DNA from: Actinomycetota bacterium
GTDB taxonomy: Bacteria > Actinomycetota > Acidimicrobiia > Acidimicrobiales > AC-14
NCBI GenBank assembly: GCA_005888325.1
Contig: VAWU01000071.1
Span: forward strand, 1 to 32,769
Length of the DNA: 32,769 nt
Reading direction: 5' to 3'
Numbering within the stretch: position 1 is the first letter of the stretch; each line of letters starts with the position of its first letter. Positions 1-7,116 of this stretch are shown here, in pieces. Below the pieces are notes generated by a model, which did no database searches, was not told the origin of the DNA, and saw only the letters and a program-made list of their open reading frames with translations. The translations under genes were made by a program, and so were the position numbers.

Positions 1-712
1 GGCGGAGGCCACCATCCACCTCACGCGGGTCGACGACCCGTCGCGATTCGGCGTCGTGCCCACCGACGACGACGGCCGGGTGTCGATGTTCGTCGAGAAG
101 CCGGCCCCGGGGGAAGCTCCGACCCACAACATCAACGCGGGCACCTACGTGCTCGAGACCTCGGTGCTCGACCGCATCCCGGCGGGCCGGCGGGTGTCCA
201 TCGAACGCGAGGTTTTCCCGGCGCTCGTCGAGGCGCGCACGCTCTACGCGCGGTCCGACGACGCGTACTGGATCGACACCGGCACCCCCGCGCAGTACCT
301 GCAGGCCCAGCTCGACCTCATCAGCGGACGTCGCCCGGGCCCGCCGGCACCGGGCGCGGTCGAGCGCGACCGCGACGTCTGGACGCTGGGCGCGGCGGTG
401 ATCGACGGCAGCGTGCACCCGCCCGCGCTGATCGGCGACGCGTCGTTCGTCGAGGTCCGCGCCCACGTCGAGGGCGCGATCGTCGGGGCCGGCGCGCGCG
501 TGCACGACGGGGCGCGGGTCTGGTGCTCGGTGCTGCTCCCCGGGTCGGTCGTGCGTCCGGGAGCCGTGGTGGAGCGATCGGTCGTGGGCGAGCTCGCGGT
601 GGTGGGTGAGCGGGCCCGGCTCCTCGGCGGGTCGGTCGTCGCGGGGCGCGCCGCGGTGGCCGCCGACGCCGAGCTCGAGGGCGTCAAGGTCGAGGCGGGG
701 GCCCCACGATGA
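1..712 (+). CDS. Mannose-1-phosphate guanylyltransferase-like nucleotidyltransferase, C-terminal part (truncated by window start)
   Basis: The reading frame is open from base 2, so the gene begins outside the window; the GTG at 56 is internal. The visible protein starts in the second half of a sugar-nucleotide transferase domain, with typical stretches FGVVPTDDDGRV, VEKP, NINAGTYVLE and DDAYWIDTGTP. It ends in a left-handed beta-helix of hexapeptide repeats (roughly the last 110 residues, rich in V/G/A at every sixth position). This architecture is that of GDP-mannose pyrophosphorylases, which make GDP-mannose from GTP and mannose-1-phosphate in the cytoplasm. Glucose-1-phosphate uridylyl- or thymidylyltransferase is possible because the substrate-defining N-terminus is missing. 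ManB and a phosphomannose isomerase at the other end of the window support the mannose reading. The stop overlaps the next start by 4 bp (ATGA), implying translational coupling. Confidence 0.82.
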   Translation, partial: AEATIHLTRVDDPSRFGVVPTDDDGRVSMFVEKPAPGEAPTHNINAGTYVLETSVLDRIPAGRRVSIEREVFPALVEARTLYARSDDAYWIDTGTPAQYLQAQLDLISGRRPGPPAPGAVERDRDVWTLGAAVIDGSVHPPALIGDASFVEVRAHVEGAIVGAGARVHDGARVWCSVLLPGSVVRPGAVVERSVVGELAVVGERARLLGGSVVAGRAAVAADAELEGVKVEAGAPR

Positions 713-1650
713 GGACGCTCGTCACCGGAGGCGCCGGCTTCATCGGGTCGACGCTCGTCGATCGCCTCCTCGCCGAGGGGCACGCGGTCGACGTGGTCGA
801 CGACCTGTCGAGCGGCTCGCTCGTCAACCTCGCCGACGCGCGCGCCAACCCCGACAACGACTTCACCTTCCACCGCCTCGACGTGCGCTCCGCCGCGCTC
901 ATCGACCTCATCATCCGGCGCCAGCCCGAGGTGGTGTTCCACCTGGCGGCGCAGGCCGACGTGCGCGTCTCGGTCGAGCGCCCCGCGTTCGACGCCGAGG
1001 TCAACATCATCGGCACCCTCAACGTCCTCGAGGGCGCCCGCCAGGGACCGACGCGCAAGGTCGTGTTCGCGGCCAGCGGTGGCACGCTGTACGGCGAGCC
1101 CGAGGAGCTGCCCGTGCGCGAGTCGCACCCGCAGCGGCCATTGTCGCCGTACGGCGTGTCGAAGAAGGCGGCGGGCGACTACCTCGTCACCTACCGGGAG
1201 CTGCACGGCGTCGAGTTCACCGCGCTCGCGCTCTCCAACGTGTACGGGCCCCGCCAGGACCCCCACGGCGAGGCAGGTGTCGTCGCCATCTTCGCCGGTC
1301 ACCTCCTCAGCAACGAGCCCTGCACCGTCTTCGGCGACGGTGAGCAGACGCGCGACTTCGTCTACGTCGACGACGTGGTCGACGCCTTCGCCCGGGCCGC
1401 CACCCGGGGCTCGGGGCTGCTGGCGAACATCGGCACCGGCCGGGAGACGAGCGTCAACCAGCTGTACGACTCGATGGCGTCGGTCGCGGGCGTCACCTCA
1501 CCGCCGCGCTACGCCCCCGCCCGACCGGGCGAGCTGGCCCGCTCGTCGCTCGACCCGGCCCGGGCCGGGATCCACCTGGGCTGGAAGGCGTGGACCGAGC
1601 TCCCCGAGGGCGCCGGCCAGGTGCTCGACTGGTTCCGCGCCCGGGGCTGA
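709..1650 (+). CDS. NAD-dependent epimerase/dehydratase, UDP-glucose 4-epimerase (GalE)-like
   Basis: This 313-residue protein is an extended short-chain dehydrogenase of the nucleotide-sugar epimerase group. It has the N-terminal Rossmann motif TGGAGFIG (6-13), an acidic VDDLSSG after strand 2, the HLAAQADVRVSV segment typical of GalE-like enzymes, Ser123 in ASGGT, and the catalytic pair Tyr148 and Lys152 in SPYGVSKK. The later NVYGPRQDP and GDGEQTRDFVYVDD motifs contact the nucleotide sugar. It probably interconverts UDP-hexoses (UDP-Glc/UDP-Gal) for envelope polysaccharide; the exact sugar cannot be read from sequence. It is coupled to the preceding guanylyltransferase by a 4-bp overlap. 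In mycobacteria the corresponding position near the F420 genes holds rmlD, so another sugar modification seems to have been recruited here. Confidence 0.85.
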   Translation: MRTLVTGGAGFIGSTLVDRLLAEGHAVDVVDDLSSGSLVNLADARANPDNDFTFHRLDVRSAALIDLIIRRQPEVVFHLAAQADVRVSVERPAFDAEVNIIGTLNVLEGARQGPTRKVVFAASGGTLYGEPEELPVRESHPQRPLSPYGVSKKAAGDYLVTYRELHGVEFTALALSNVYGPRQDPHGEAGVVAIFAGHLLSNEPCTVFGDGEQTRDFVYVDDVVDAFARAATRGSGLLANIGTGRETSVNQLYDSMASVAGVTSPPRYAPARPGELARSSLDPARAGIHLGWKAWTELPEGAGQVLDWFRARG

Positions 1651-1662
1651 CCGGCGCAGTCA

Positions 1663-1703
1663 GAGGAACAGGGTCGGCGGAACGGGGTCAGCGGAACAGG
1701 TCC
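1663..1703. repeat. Three imperfect 14-bp tandem copies between convergent genes
   Basis: Three adjacent units, GAGGAACAGGGTCG, GCGGAACGGGGTCA and GCGGAACAGGTCC (the last lacks one G), run from the convergent gap into the 3' end of cofE. The second unit supplies the cofE stop codon (TCA at 1688-1690, TGA on the minus strand) and the third encodes its last residues. Function unknown. Confidence 0.6.
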
Positions 1704-2389
1704 TCCGCCGCCGGGCGCACCAGCTCGGCGCGCACCGACGACTCGCGCAGCCACGTCGGGTCGACCCCACGGACGACCGCGGCAGGCACGCCCGAGGCCT
1801 TCCCCATGACGAGCTCGGCCGCGGCGGCCAGCTCGTCGGCCACCGCCACCTCGGTGACCTGCATGACCCGGCCGAGGGCGTCCGCGGTGCCGCGCAGGTC
1901 GACGATGGCGGCGACGCCCGCGCACCCGATGGCCACATCGGTGAGGCCGCGCCGCCAGGCGCGGCCGAACGTGTCGGACACGATCACGCCCACCTCGACG
2001 CCGACCCGGGCGCGCACGCCGTCACGGATCCGCCGGGCCGAGCGATCCGCGTCGACGGGGAGCAGCGCGGCGTGGCCCGCCTCCACGTTGGAGAGGTCGA
2101 CGCCCGCGTTCGCGCAGACGAAGCCGTGAGCCGTCTCGCTGATGATCAGGTCGCCACGCCGCCTGAGCACGCGCACCGACTCGCGCTCGACGAGCGTGCG
2201 ACGCGCGGCCAGGTCGTCGGGATCGATCGCGACCAACCGGCCCTCGGCCTTCGAGACCACCTTTTGGGTGACGACGAGCACGTCGCCGTCGTGCAGCGCG
2301 ATGCCCGCGAGGATGAGGTCGGCGAGCACGTCACCCGGTCGCACCTCGGGCACGCCCTCGACGGGGATGATCTCGATGCCCGCGGTCAT
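1688..2389 (-). CDS. cofE: Coenzyme F420-0:L-glutamate ligase (CofE), stand-alone
   Basis: The protein has 233 residues from the ATG at 2389. Family motifs are clear: VVTQKVVSKAEGR (39-51), ANAGVDLSN (93-101), SDTFGRAWRRGLTDVAIG (138-155) and VMGKASGVP (194-202). CofE adds glutamates to F420-0 with GTP, making the poly-gamma-glutamate tail of the deazaflavin cofactor. The start overlaps the cofD stop by 4 bp (ATGA), so the pair is translationally coupled; the frame is also open further upstream inside cofD, but the overlap and family length favour 2389. In mycobacteria this domain is fused to a C-terminal nitroreductase-like FMN domain (FbiB, about 450 residues). Here that domain is absent, so dehydro-F420 reduction needs a separate enzyme. 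Confidence 0.93.
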   Translation of the reverse strand: MTAGIEIIPVEGVPEVRPGDVLADLILAGIALHDGDVLVVTQKVVSKAEGRLVAIDPDDLAARRTLVERESVRVLRRRGDLIISETAHGFVCANAGVDLSNVEAGHAALLPVDADRSARRIRDGVRARVGVEVGVIVSDTFGRAWRRGLTDVAIGCAGVAAIVDLRGTADALGRVMQVTEVAVADELAAAAELVMGKASGVPAAVVRGVDPTWLRESSVRAELVRPAAEDLFR

Positions 2390-3321
2390 GTCGACGCGAT
2401 CGCCTGCAGGCACACCCGCGCCAACGCCTCGGCCTCGGCCGGGCCGTGCATGACGGTGGGGGCGACGACGCATCGCATCCCCTCCGCCTCGACCGCCCGC
2501 GCCAGGCCGGCATCGGCCTCGTCGATCACGAGGGCGCAGGCCAACGGCGCGTACAGGCGCGCCACCCCGACCACCGACGACTCGTGGCCCAGCTCGACGA
2601 GCAACCGGTCGGCGGGGCCCTTGATCGCGGCGCCGGCGACGATGGGGGACACGGCGACGGTGTCCTCCCGGCGCTTCTCGACCGCGGCGCGCACGCCGGG
2701 CACCGCGAGCAGGGGGGCGATGGACAGGATGGGGTTCGAGGGGCAGATCAGGACCGTCCGGGCGGCCTCGAGCGCCGCCAGCACGCCCGGAGCGGGCCGG
2801 GCCTCGTCCGCGCCGGCATAGCGCACGCCGCGCACGGGCACCGCGTGGCGGCGACCCACGAAGTACTCCTGAAAGCCGATCTCGCCGTCGTCGACCACGT
2901 CGACGCGCGTCTCCACACGGTCGTCGGTCATCGGCAGCAGGCGCAGGCGGAGGTTCCAGGCGGCGGCGATCTCGGCGGTCACCGTCGACAGCGGGACGCC
3001 CTCGTGCAGGCGGTGCGTGCGGTAGAGGTGGGTCGCCAGGTCGCGGTCGCCGAGGCGGAACCACGTGAGCCCGGGGCCGTAACGCTCGAGCGCGTCCATC
3101 GCGGCCCACGTCTCGCCGACGAGGCCCCAGCCCGTCTCGCGGTTGATGGCGCCGGCGAGGGTGTAGGTCACGGTGTCGAGGTCGGGGCTGACGTGCAGGC
3201 CGTGCAGGACGACGTCGTCACCCGTGTTGACGACCGCCACCACGCTCGCGGGGTCGACCGCGGCGACGAGGCCGCGCAGCATGCGCGCGGCACCGACTCC
3301 ACCGGCCAGGGCGACGATCAC
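2386..3321 (-). CDS. cofD: 2-phospho-L-lactate / enolpyruvyl transferase (CofD, FbiA)
   Basis: This 311-residue protein joins the 3-carbon phospho-acid moiety to the deazaflavin Fo, giving (dehydro-)F420-0, the step before CofE. Motifs: LAGGVGAAR (5-13), VNTGDD (31-36), SPDLDT (45-50), LGDRDLATH (90-98), CPSNPILSIAP (193-203) and SPIVAGAAIKGP (225-236), in the order and spacing of the family. The start codon is GTG at 3321. A hexamer TAGCCT ends exactly 6 nt before it, so the message is probably leaderless. The gene is divergent from the 3353 membrane protein across only 31 bp and is followed by cofE in one operon. No fbiC or cofC is present in the window. Confidence 0.94.
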   Translation of the reverse strand: MIVALAGGVGAARMLRGLVAAVDPASVVAVVNTGDDVVLHGLHVSPDLDTVTYTLAGAINRETGWGLVGETWAAMDALERYGPGLTWFRLGDRDLATHLYRTHRLHEGVPLSTVTAEIAAAWNLRLRLLPMTDDRVETRVDVVDDGEIGFQEYFVGRRHAVPVRGVRYAGADEARPAPGVLAALEAARTVLICPSNPILSIAPLLAVPGVRAAVEKRREDTVAVSPIVAGAAIKGPADRLLVELGHESSVVGVARLYAPLACALVIDEADAGLARAVEAEGMRCVVAPTVMHGPAEAEALARVCLQAIAST

Positions 3322-3352
3322 GCCCGGAGGCTACCGGTAGTGTCTCGCCGGT
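3322..3352. promoter_or_regulatory. Compact divergent promoter region with an 8-bp palindrome
   Basis: Only 31 bp separate the cofD and yfhO-like starts. On the minus strand TAGCCT (3333-3328) sits 6 nt before the cofD GTG. On the plus strand TAGTGT (3338-3343) sits 9 nt before the ATG at 3353. Between and overlapping them is the perfect palindrome TACCGGTA (3332-3339). Both transcripts would start at or within a few bases of the start codon. The two -10 boxes lie 4 bp apart, so simultaneous polymerase binding is unlikely. Inferred from sequence geometry only. Confidence 0.5.
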
Positions 3353-5641
3353 ATGCCCCCGCTCGCCTGGGTGTCGGTCGTGGGGCCGCTCGTCGTGTTC
3401 GCAACCGGCCTGCTCGGGCGGCGCCTGATCGCGCCCGGCGATGCGTACAACGAGTTGCTCCCTCAGCACATGCTCGCGGCGCGCGTCGTGCGCGACGGCA
3501 ACCTGCCCGTCTGGCACCCCTACGCGTTCTCCGGCTACCCACTGCTCGCGACGAACCAGGTCGCGGTCTTCTACCCACCGAACTGGCTGTTCCTCGTGCT
3601 CCCGCCGGTGCTGGCGAACAACGCGATCGTCATCAGCAGCTTCGCGGTGGCCGGGCTGGGCGCGTTCCTGCTCGCCCGCCGGCTATGCGACGACGACGCC
3701 GGCGCGGCCGTGGCCGGCGTGGCGTTCGGTCTCAGCCCGTTCCTGTTCGCGCACCTGACCCACCAGAGCCTCATCGCCAGCATCGCCTGGCTCCCGTGGG
3801 TGCTCTACGGGTTCGAGCTGCTGCGCGAGCGCGTGACACCTCCGCGTGTGCTCCTCGCCTCGGGCGCGCTCGCGCTGACGCTGCTCGCCGGGCACGGCCA
3901 GATGTTCGCGCTGGTCGTCCTCATCGTCGGGGTGTACGCCGTCGCGCTGACGAGCATCCGGGCGCTGGCCGTCGCCTTCCTGCTCGTCGCGATCGGCACC
4001 GCCCTGGCTTCGGTGCAGCTCGTGCCCACGACGACGATCGTCCCCGACACCGATCGTTCGCACATCGACTACGAGACCGCGGTCAGCTTCTCGCTGCCCG
4101 GCTCGCACACCGCACTCCTCGCGTTCCCCTTCCTCTTCGGCAACCATCCCGCAGAGGGCCCGTACACCGACCGTTACCGCGGTCGGTGGAACCTGCCCGA
4201 GATGAGCGGCTATCCGGGCATGGTCGTGCTCACGCTCGCGGTGGCCGGGCTGGGCGCGGCGCGACGTGACCGGCGCGTGAGCGCGCTCGTCGTCGTCGGG
4301 GTGGTCACGCTCCTGATGGCGCTCGGACGAACGACGCCGGTGGGCCACGTGGTGCACGCGCTACCCGTGTTCGGCCAGTTCCGGTCGTGGGCCCGTGACG
4401 TCGTCGGGCTCGATCTCGTCGTGACCCTCGTCGCCGCCTACGGAGTGGCGCGCCTCCGCGATCCGGCCACCCGCAGGGTCACCGCGATCGCGGCAACCGC
4501 GACCGCGCTCGCCGTGCTCGTGGGTGCGTTCGTCGTGCCCCAGCTCGGGCCGGTGCGCCCCTTCGTCGCGCACGGCGACACGCGCACGTACGCGCTCCTG
4601 GTGCCCGTGCTCATGGCTGTCGCGGGGGCGGGCCTCTGTCTTCTCGCCCTACGCGCGCCGCGCGCCGCATGCACGCTGCTGACCTTGGCGGTCGCGGTGG
4701 ACGCGGTGGTCGCCTTCGGAGCCTGGTTCGAGTGGCGGAGCGGCAGTCCGAGCCTGGCCCGCTTCGCGGCTGACCGGTCGCTCACGGTCGGCCCGCGCTT
4801 CGGTCCCATGAACGACGCACCCGGCGGCATCGTGCGTTACCTGTCCGTCGGGAGCCGGTTCGGCACCCCCGAGGACCCCGACGTCACCGACCTCAAACGC
4901 GTGCGGTCGGCCAACGGGTTCGACCCACTGGCGCCCCGCCGCTACCTCGAGGCGCTCTCGATGGACTACCTCGGCCGCGTCGATCCGAAGACGAGCGCGT
5001 TGCGACCAGGGAACCACCTGCTCGACCTGCTGCGCGTGTCGGTCGTGCTCGTCGACCCGGGTCTCGACGCGCCTGCGTCGCTCGGCCCGGGGCGCCTGGT
5101 CCGGGGGGGACGCAGCGTGCGCTACGACTACCGGCCGCGACTGCCTGCTGCCTTCGTCGTCGGGTCCGCGTCGCGCGTCACCCCGCGCGAGGCGCGGCGT
5201 CGGGTGTCGGGAGCGGTCGCGTTCGACCCCTCCGCCGACGCGCTGGTCGAGACGAGTTGTCGCGCGTGTCGACGGGCGCGGACACCGGGAACTGCGGGCT
5301 CCGTGTCGACGATCCGGTGGAGGACCAACTCGGTCGACGTGAACACCACGGTCGCACGCGACGGCGTGCTCGTCGTCAGCCAGGCGTGGTTCCCGGGCTG
5401 GACGGCCACCGTCGACGGTCGCGCCGCGCCGGTCCTGCGCGTCGACGGGCTCGTGCAGGGCGTGCCGGTGGGCCCCGGACGCCACCGGGTCACACTGCGC
5501 TACCGGGCTCCGGGCCTGCTGCTGGGGGCGGCCGTGTCGGCGGCGACGCTGACGGGCCTGGTGGGCTGGTGGCTGGTGGACCGCCGCCGTCCGCCACGGG
5601 CTCCGCGGGCGACTGGGGCCGGGGCTGTCGCCTCCGGCTGA
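3353..5641 (+). CDS. YfhO-family polytopic membrane protein (GT-C-like putative glycosyltransferase)
   Basis: This 762-residue protein has about a dozen hydrophobic segments in residues 1-460 and a periplasmic C-terminal region closed by a last membrane helix near 725-745. Shared with the YfhO family are the acidic first loop GDAYNELLPQ (29-38), the NLPVWHPYAFSGYPLL...FYPPNWL segment, and the C-terminal QAWFPGWTATVDG...GPGRHRVTLRYR block. YfhO proteins resemble GT-C glycosyltransferases that use polyprenyl-phosphate sugars on the outer face of the membrane, and some members are needed for glycosylation of teichoic acids. Donor and acceptor here are unknown; the nearby DPA and polyprenyl-hexose genes offer candidates. 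The 3' end overlaps the convergent HAD gene by 152 bp. No good ribosome binding site precedes the ATG. Confidence 0.8.
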   Translation: MPPLAWVSVVGPLVVFATGLLGRRLIAPGDAYNELLPQHMLAARVVRDGNLPVWHPYAFSGYPLLATNQVAVFYPPNWLFLVLPPVLANNAIVISSFAVAGLGAFLLARRLCDDDAGAAVAGVAFGLSPFLFAHLTHQSLIASIAWLPWVLYGFELLRERVTPPRVLLASGALALTLLAGHGQMFALVVLIVGVYAVALTSIRALAVAFLLVAIGTALASVQLVPTTTIVPDTDRSHIDYETAVSFSLPGSHTALLAFPFLFGNHPAEGPYTDRYRGRWNLPEMSGYPGMVVLTLAVAGLGAARRDRRVSALVVVGVVTLLMALGRTTPVGHVVHALPVFGQFRSWARDVVGLDLVVTLVAAYGVARLRDPATRRVTAIAATATALAVLVGAFVVPQLGPVRPFVAHGDTRTYALLVPVLMAVAGAGLCLLALRAPRAACTLLTLAVAVDAVVAFGAWFEWRSGSPSLARFAADRSLTVGPRFGPMNDAPGGIVRYLSVGSRFGTPEDPDVTDLKRVRSANGFDPLAPRRYLEALSMDYLGRVDPKTSALRPGNHLLDLLRVSVVLVDPGLDAPASLGPGRLVRGGRSVRYDYRPRLPAAFVVGSASRVTPREARRRVSGAVAFDPSADALVETSCRACRRARTPGTAGSVSTIRWRTNSVDVNTTVARDGVLVVSQAWFPGWTATVDGRAAPVLRVDGLVQGVPVGPGRHRVTLRYRAPGLLLGAAVSAATLTGLVGWWLVDRRRPPRAPRATGAGAVASG

Positions 5642-6221
5642 CCCGGGTGGCGACGTCGGCGAGCGCCAGGAGCTCGCGGTCGCCCGCGCTGTCTCCGTAG
5701 GCCCAGAGGCGGATCGGGCCCTCGCCGAGATGGGCTCGGAGCCGGGCCACCTTCTCCGCCCCTCGTACGTTGCGCCCGGCGAGGCGACCGGTGAGGCGGC
5801 CGTCGTCGTCGACCTCGAGTCGCGTGCCGAGCACCGCGTCGAAGTCGAGCAGCCGTCCGATGGCGGCGAGGTAGAGCTCGGGGGACGCGGACACGATGAC
5901 GAGCTCGTGGCCTTCGCGGCGATGCCATGCGACGACCTCGAGCATGTCGGATCGCACCCGGCGGGCGGTGACGTGGGCGGCGTAGTCGCTCACCACCTGG
6001 TCGAGGTCGACGACCCGGCGGCCGGCCAGCAGGCGCCCAAAGAGCCGCGCCTTGAACAGGTCGCGGTCGCCGCCGCCCGCGGCCAGCCGGGCGAGGCGCG
6101 GCGACTCGATGGCGAGGGCGCGTGCGACCGCCGCGGTGCCACACACGCGTTGGAGGAACGGGAGCAGGCTGTCGCGCTCGACCAGCGTGCCGTCGAAATC
6201 GAACGCAGCCACCGCCCTCAT
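5490..6221 (-). CDS. HAD-superfamily subfamily IB phosphatase (SerB-like); candidate DPPR phosphatase
   Basis: The 243-residue protein carries the four HAD motifs: DFDGTLVERDS with the catalytic Asp8 and Asp10, Ser in VIVSASPE, Lys in AEKVARL, and GDSAGDRELL. This is the HAD-IB pattern of small phosphohydrolases. It is the last gene of the minus-strand run ubiA-dprE1-dprE2-HAD, with 28 bp after the longest dprE2 frame. I infer it may remove the 5-phosphate of decaprenylphosphoryl-5-phosphoribose, the step between UbiA and DprE1. A general housekeeping phosphatase is the alternative. The conserved fold ends near residue 200; the last ~45 residues are a Pro/Ala/Gly-rich tail antisense to the end of the YfhO-like gene, so the tail may be dispensable readthrough. 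Confidence 0.8.
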   Translation of the reverse strand: MRAVAAFDFDGTLVERDSLLPFLQRVCGTAAVARALAIESPRLARLAAGGGDRDLFKARLFGRLLAGRRVVDLDQVVSDYAAHVTARRVRSDMLEVVAWHRREGHELVIVSASPELYLAAIGRLLDFDAVLGTRLEVDDDGRLTGRLAGRNVRGAEKVARLRAHLGEGPIRLWAYGDSAGDRELLALADVATRVSRRRQPRPQSPAEPVADGGGPPATSPPGPSASPPTRPPPAAGPEPGSAV

Positions 6222-6249
6222 CGCGCCGACATCGCGCGCCGGCCCGCGC

Positions 6250-7026
6250 TCAAAGGTCGAGGCGGCGGAACAGGGCCCTGGGTAGGTGGCGCAGCGCGGC
6301 GAACACCCATCGGATCGGGGGCGGGGCCCACACCGTGTCGGAGCCCTTGCGCAGCCCGGCGACGATCACGTCGGCCACCTTCTCGGGCGTGGTGCTCATC
6401 GGCTTCCTGTCCATGCCGGCGGTCATCTTGGTGTCGACGAAGCCGGGGCGGACGACCATGACGTGCACCCCCGAGCCCTGCAGGAAGTCGGCGAGACCCG
6501 AGCAAAAGCCGTCGACCGCCGCCTTCGACGCGCCGTAGGGGAAGTTCGACTTGCGGACGCGCTCGCCGGCCACCGACGAGAGCACGACGATCGTGCCGTG
6601 GCCCTGCGCCTTGAGCCGCTCGACGACCGGCATGAGCACCGACACGCTGCCCATGACGTTGGTGTGGAGCAGGTCGAGGGTCGCCCTGCGGTCGACGCGA
6701 GTGCGGTCGGCGTCGCCCAGCACACCGAAGGCGAGCAGCACCAGGTCGATGTCGCGCGCCGCGAACGCGTCCGCGACGAACGCGGGGTGGCTGTCGAGGT
6801 CGTCGGCGTCGAACGTCAGGAGCCGTACGTCGGTGGCCCCCGCCTCCTTCAGCTCCAGCGCCAGGTCGTCGAGGCGCTCGGGCCGGCGGGCGGCCAGCGT
6901 GACCGTGCGGGCGCGGTCGGCCACCAGCGCCTTGACGGTGGCGCGTGCGATGTCGCTGCCGCCGCCGAGCACGAGCACGGACTGCACGGACCCGAGCGCG
7001 TCCTTCACGGCATCACCGACTGCCAC
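6250..7026 (-). CDS. dprE2: Decaprenylphosphoryl-2-keto-ribose reductase (DprE2)
   Basis: DprE2 uses NADH to reduce decaprenylphosphoryl-2-keto-erythro-pentofuranose to DPA, completing the epimerisation begun by DprE1. The protein is a short-chain dehydrogenase with GGGSDIA near the N-terminus and Tyr164/Lys168 in NFPYGASKAA. Blocks closely matching mycobacterial DprE2 are FDADDLDSHP, VAFG-like LLAFGVLGDA, SSVAGERVRKSNF and the C-terminal VWAPPPIRWVFAALRHLPR. I chose the GTG at 7026 (258 residues), which matches the ~254-residue mycobacterial enzyme. The frame is open to an ATG at 7083, but those 19 extra residues are encoded by a dispersed repeat also found before two other genes, so they are probably untranslated leader. 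Confidence 0.88.
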   Translation of the reverse strand: MAVGDAVKDALGSVQSVLVLGGGSDIARATVKALVADRARTVTLAARRPERLDDLALELKEAGATDVRLLTFDADDLDSHPAFVADAFAARDIDLVLLAFGVLGDADRTRVDRRATLDLLHTNVMGSVSVLMPVVERLKAQGHGTIVVLSSVAGERVRKSNFPYGASKAAVDGFCSGLADFLQGSGVHVMVVRPGFVDTKMTAGMDRKPMSTTPEKVADVIVAGLRKGSDTVWAPPPIRWVFAALRHLPRALFRRLDL

Positions 7027-7067
7027 ATGGGAGCTGCGGTCCTCCGCTTCGCTTCGGTCCTCGCTCG
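7020..7067 (-). repeat. Dispersed ~48-bp repeat, copy 1 (upstream of dprE2)
   Basis: Read on the minus strand this element starts with CGAGCGAGGACCGAAGCG and ends with GCAGCTCCCATGTGGCAG. It differs from copy 2 (20156-20203) at about two positions and is a close relative of copy 3 (29331-29377). It contains a GGAGGA that could mimic a ribosome binding site, a GGAG/CTCC pairing that could hide it, and a terminal GTG that may be the dprE2 start. A fragment of the distal end, GGGTCCTCGCTCA, recurs at 7093-7105. Its orientation relative to the downstream gene is the same in all three copies. Confidence 0.8.
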
Positions 7068-7116
7068 CGGGTTGACCGTCCATGTCCGGCGTGGGTCCTC
7101 GCTCACGGGCTCACTC

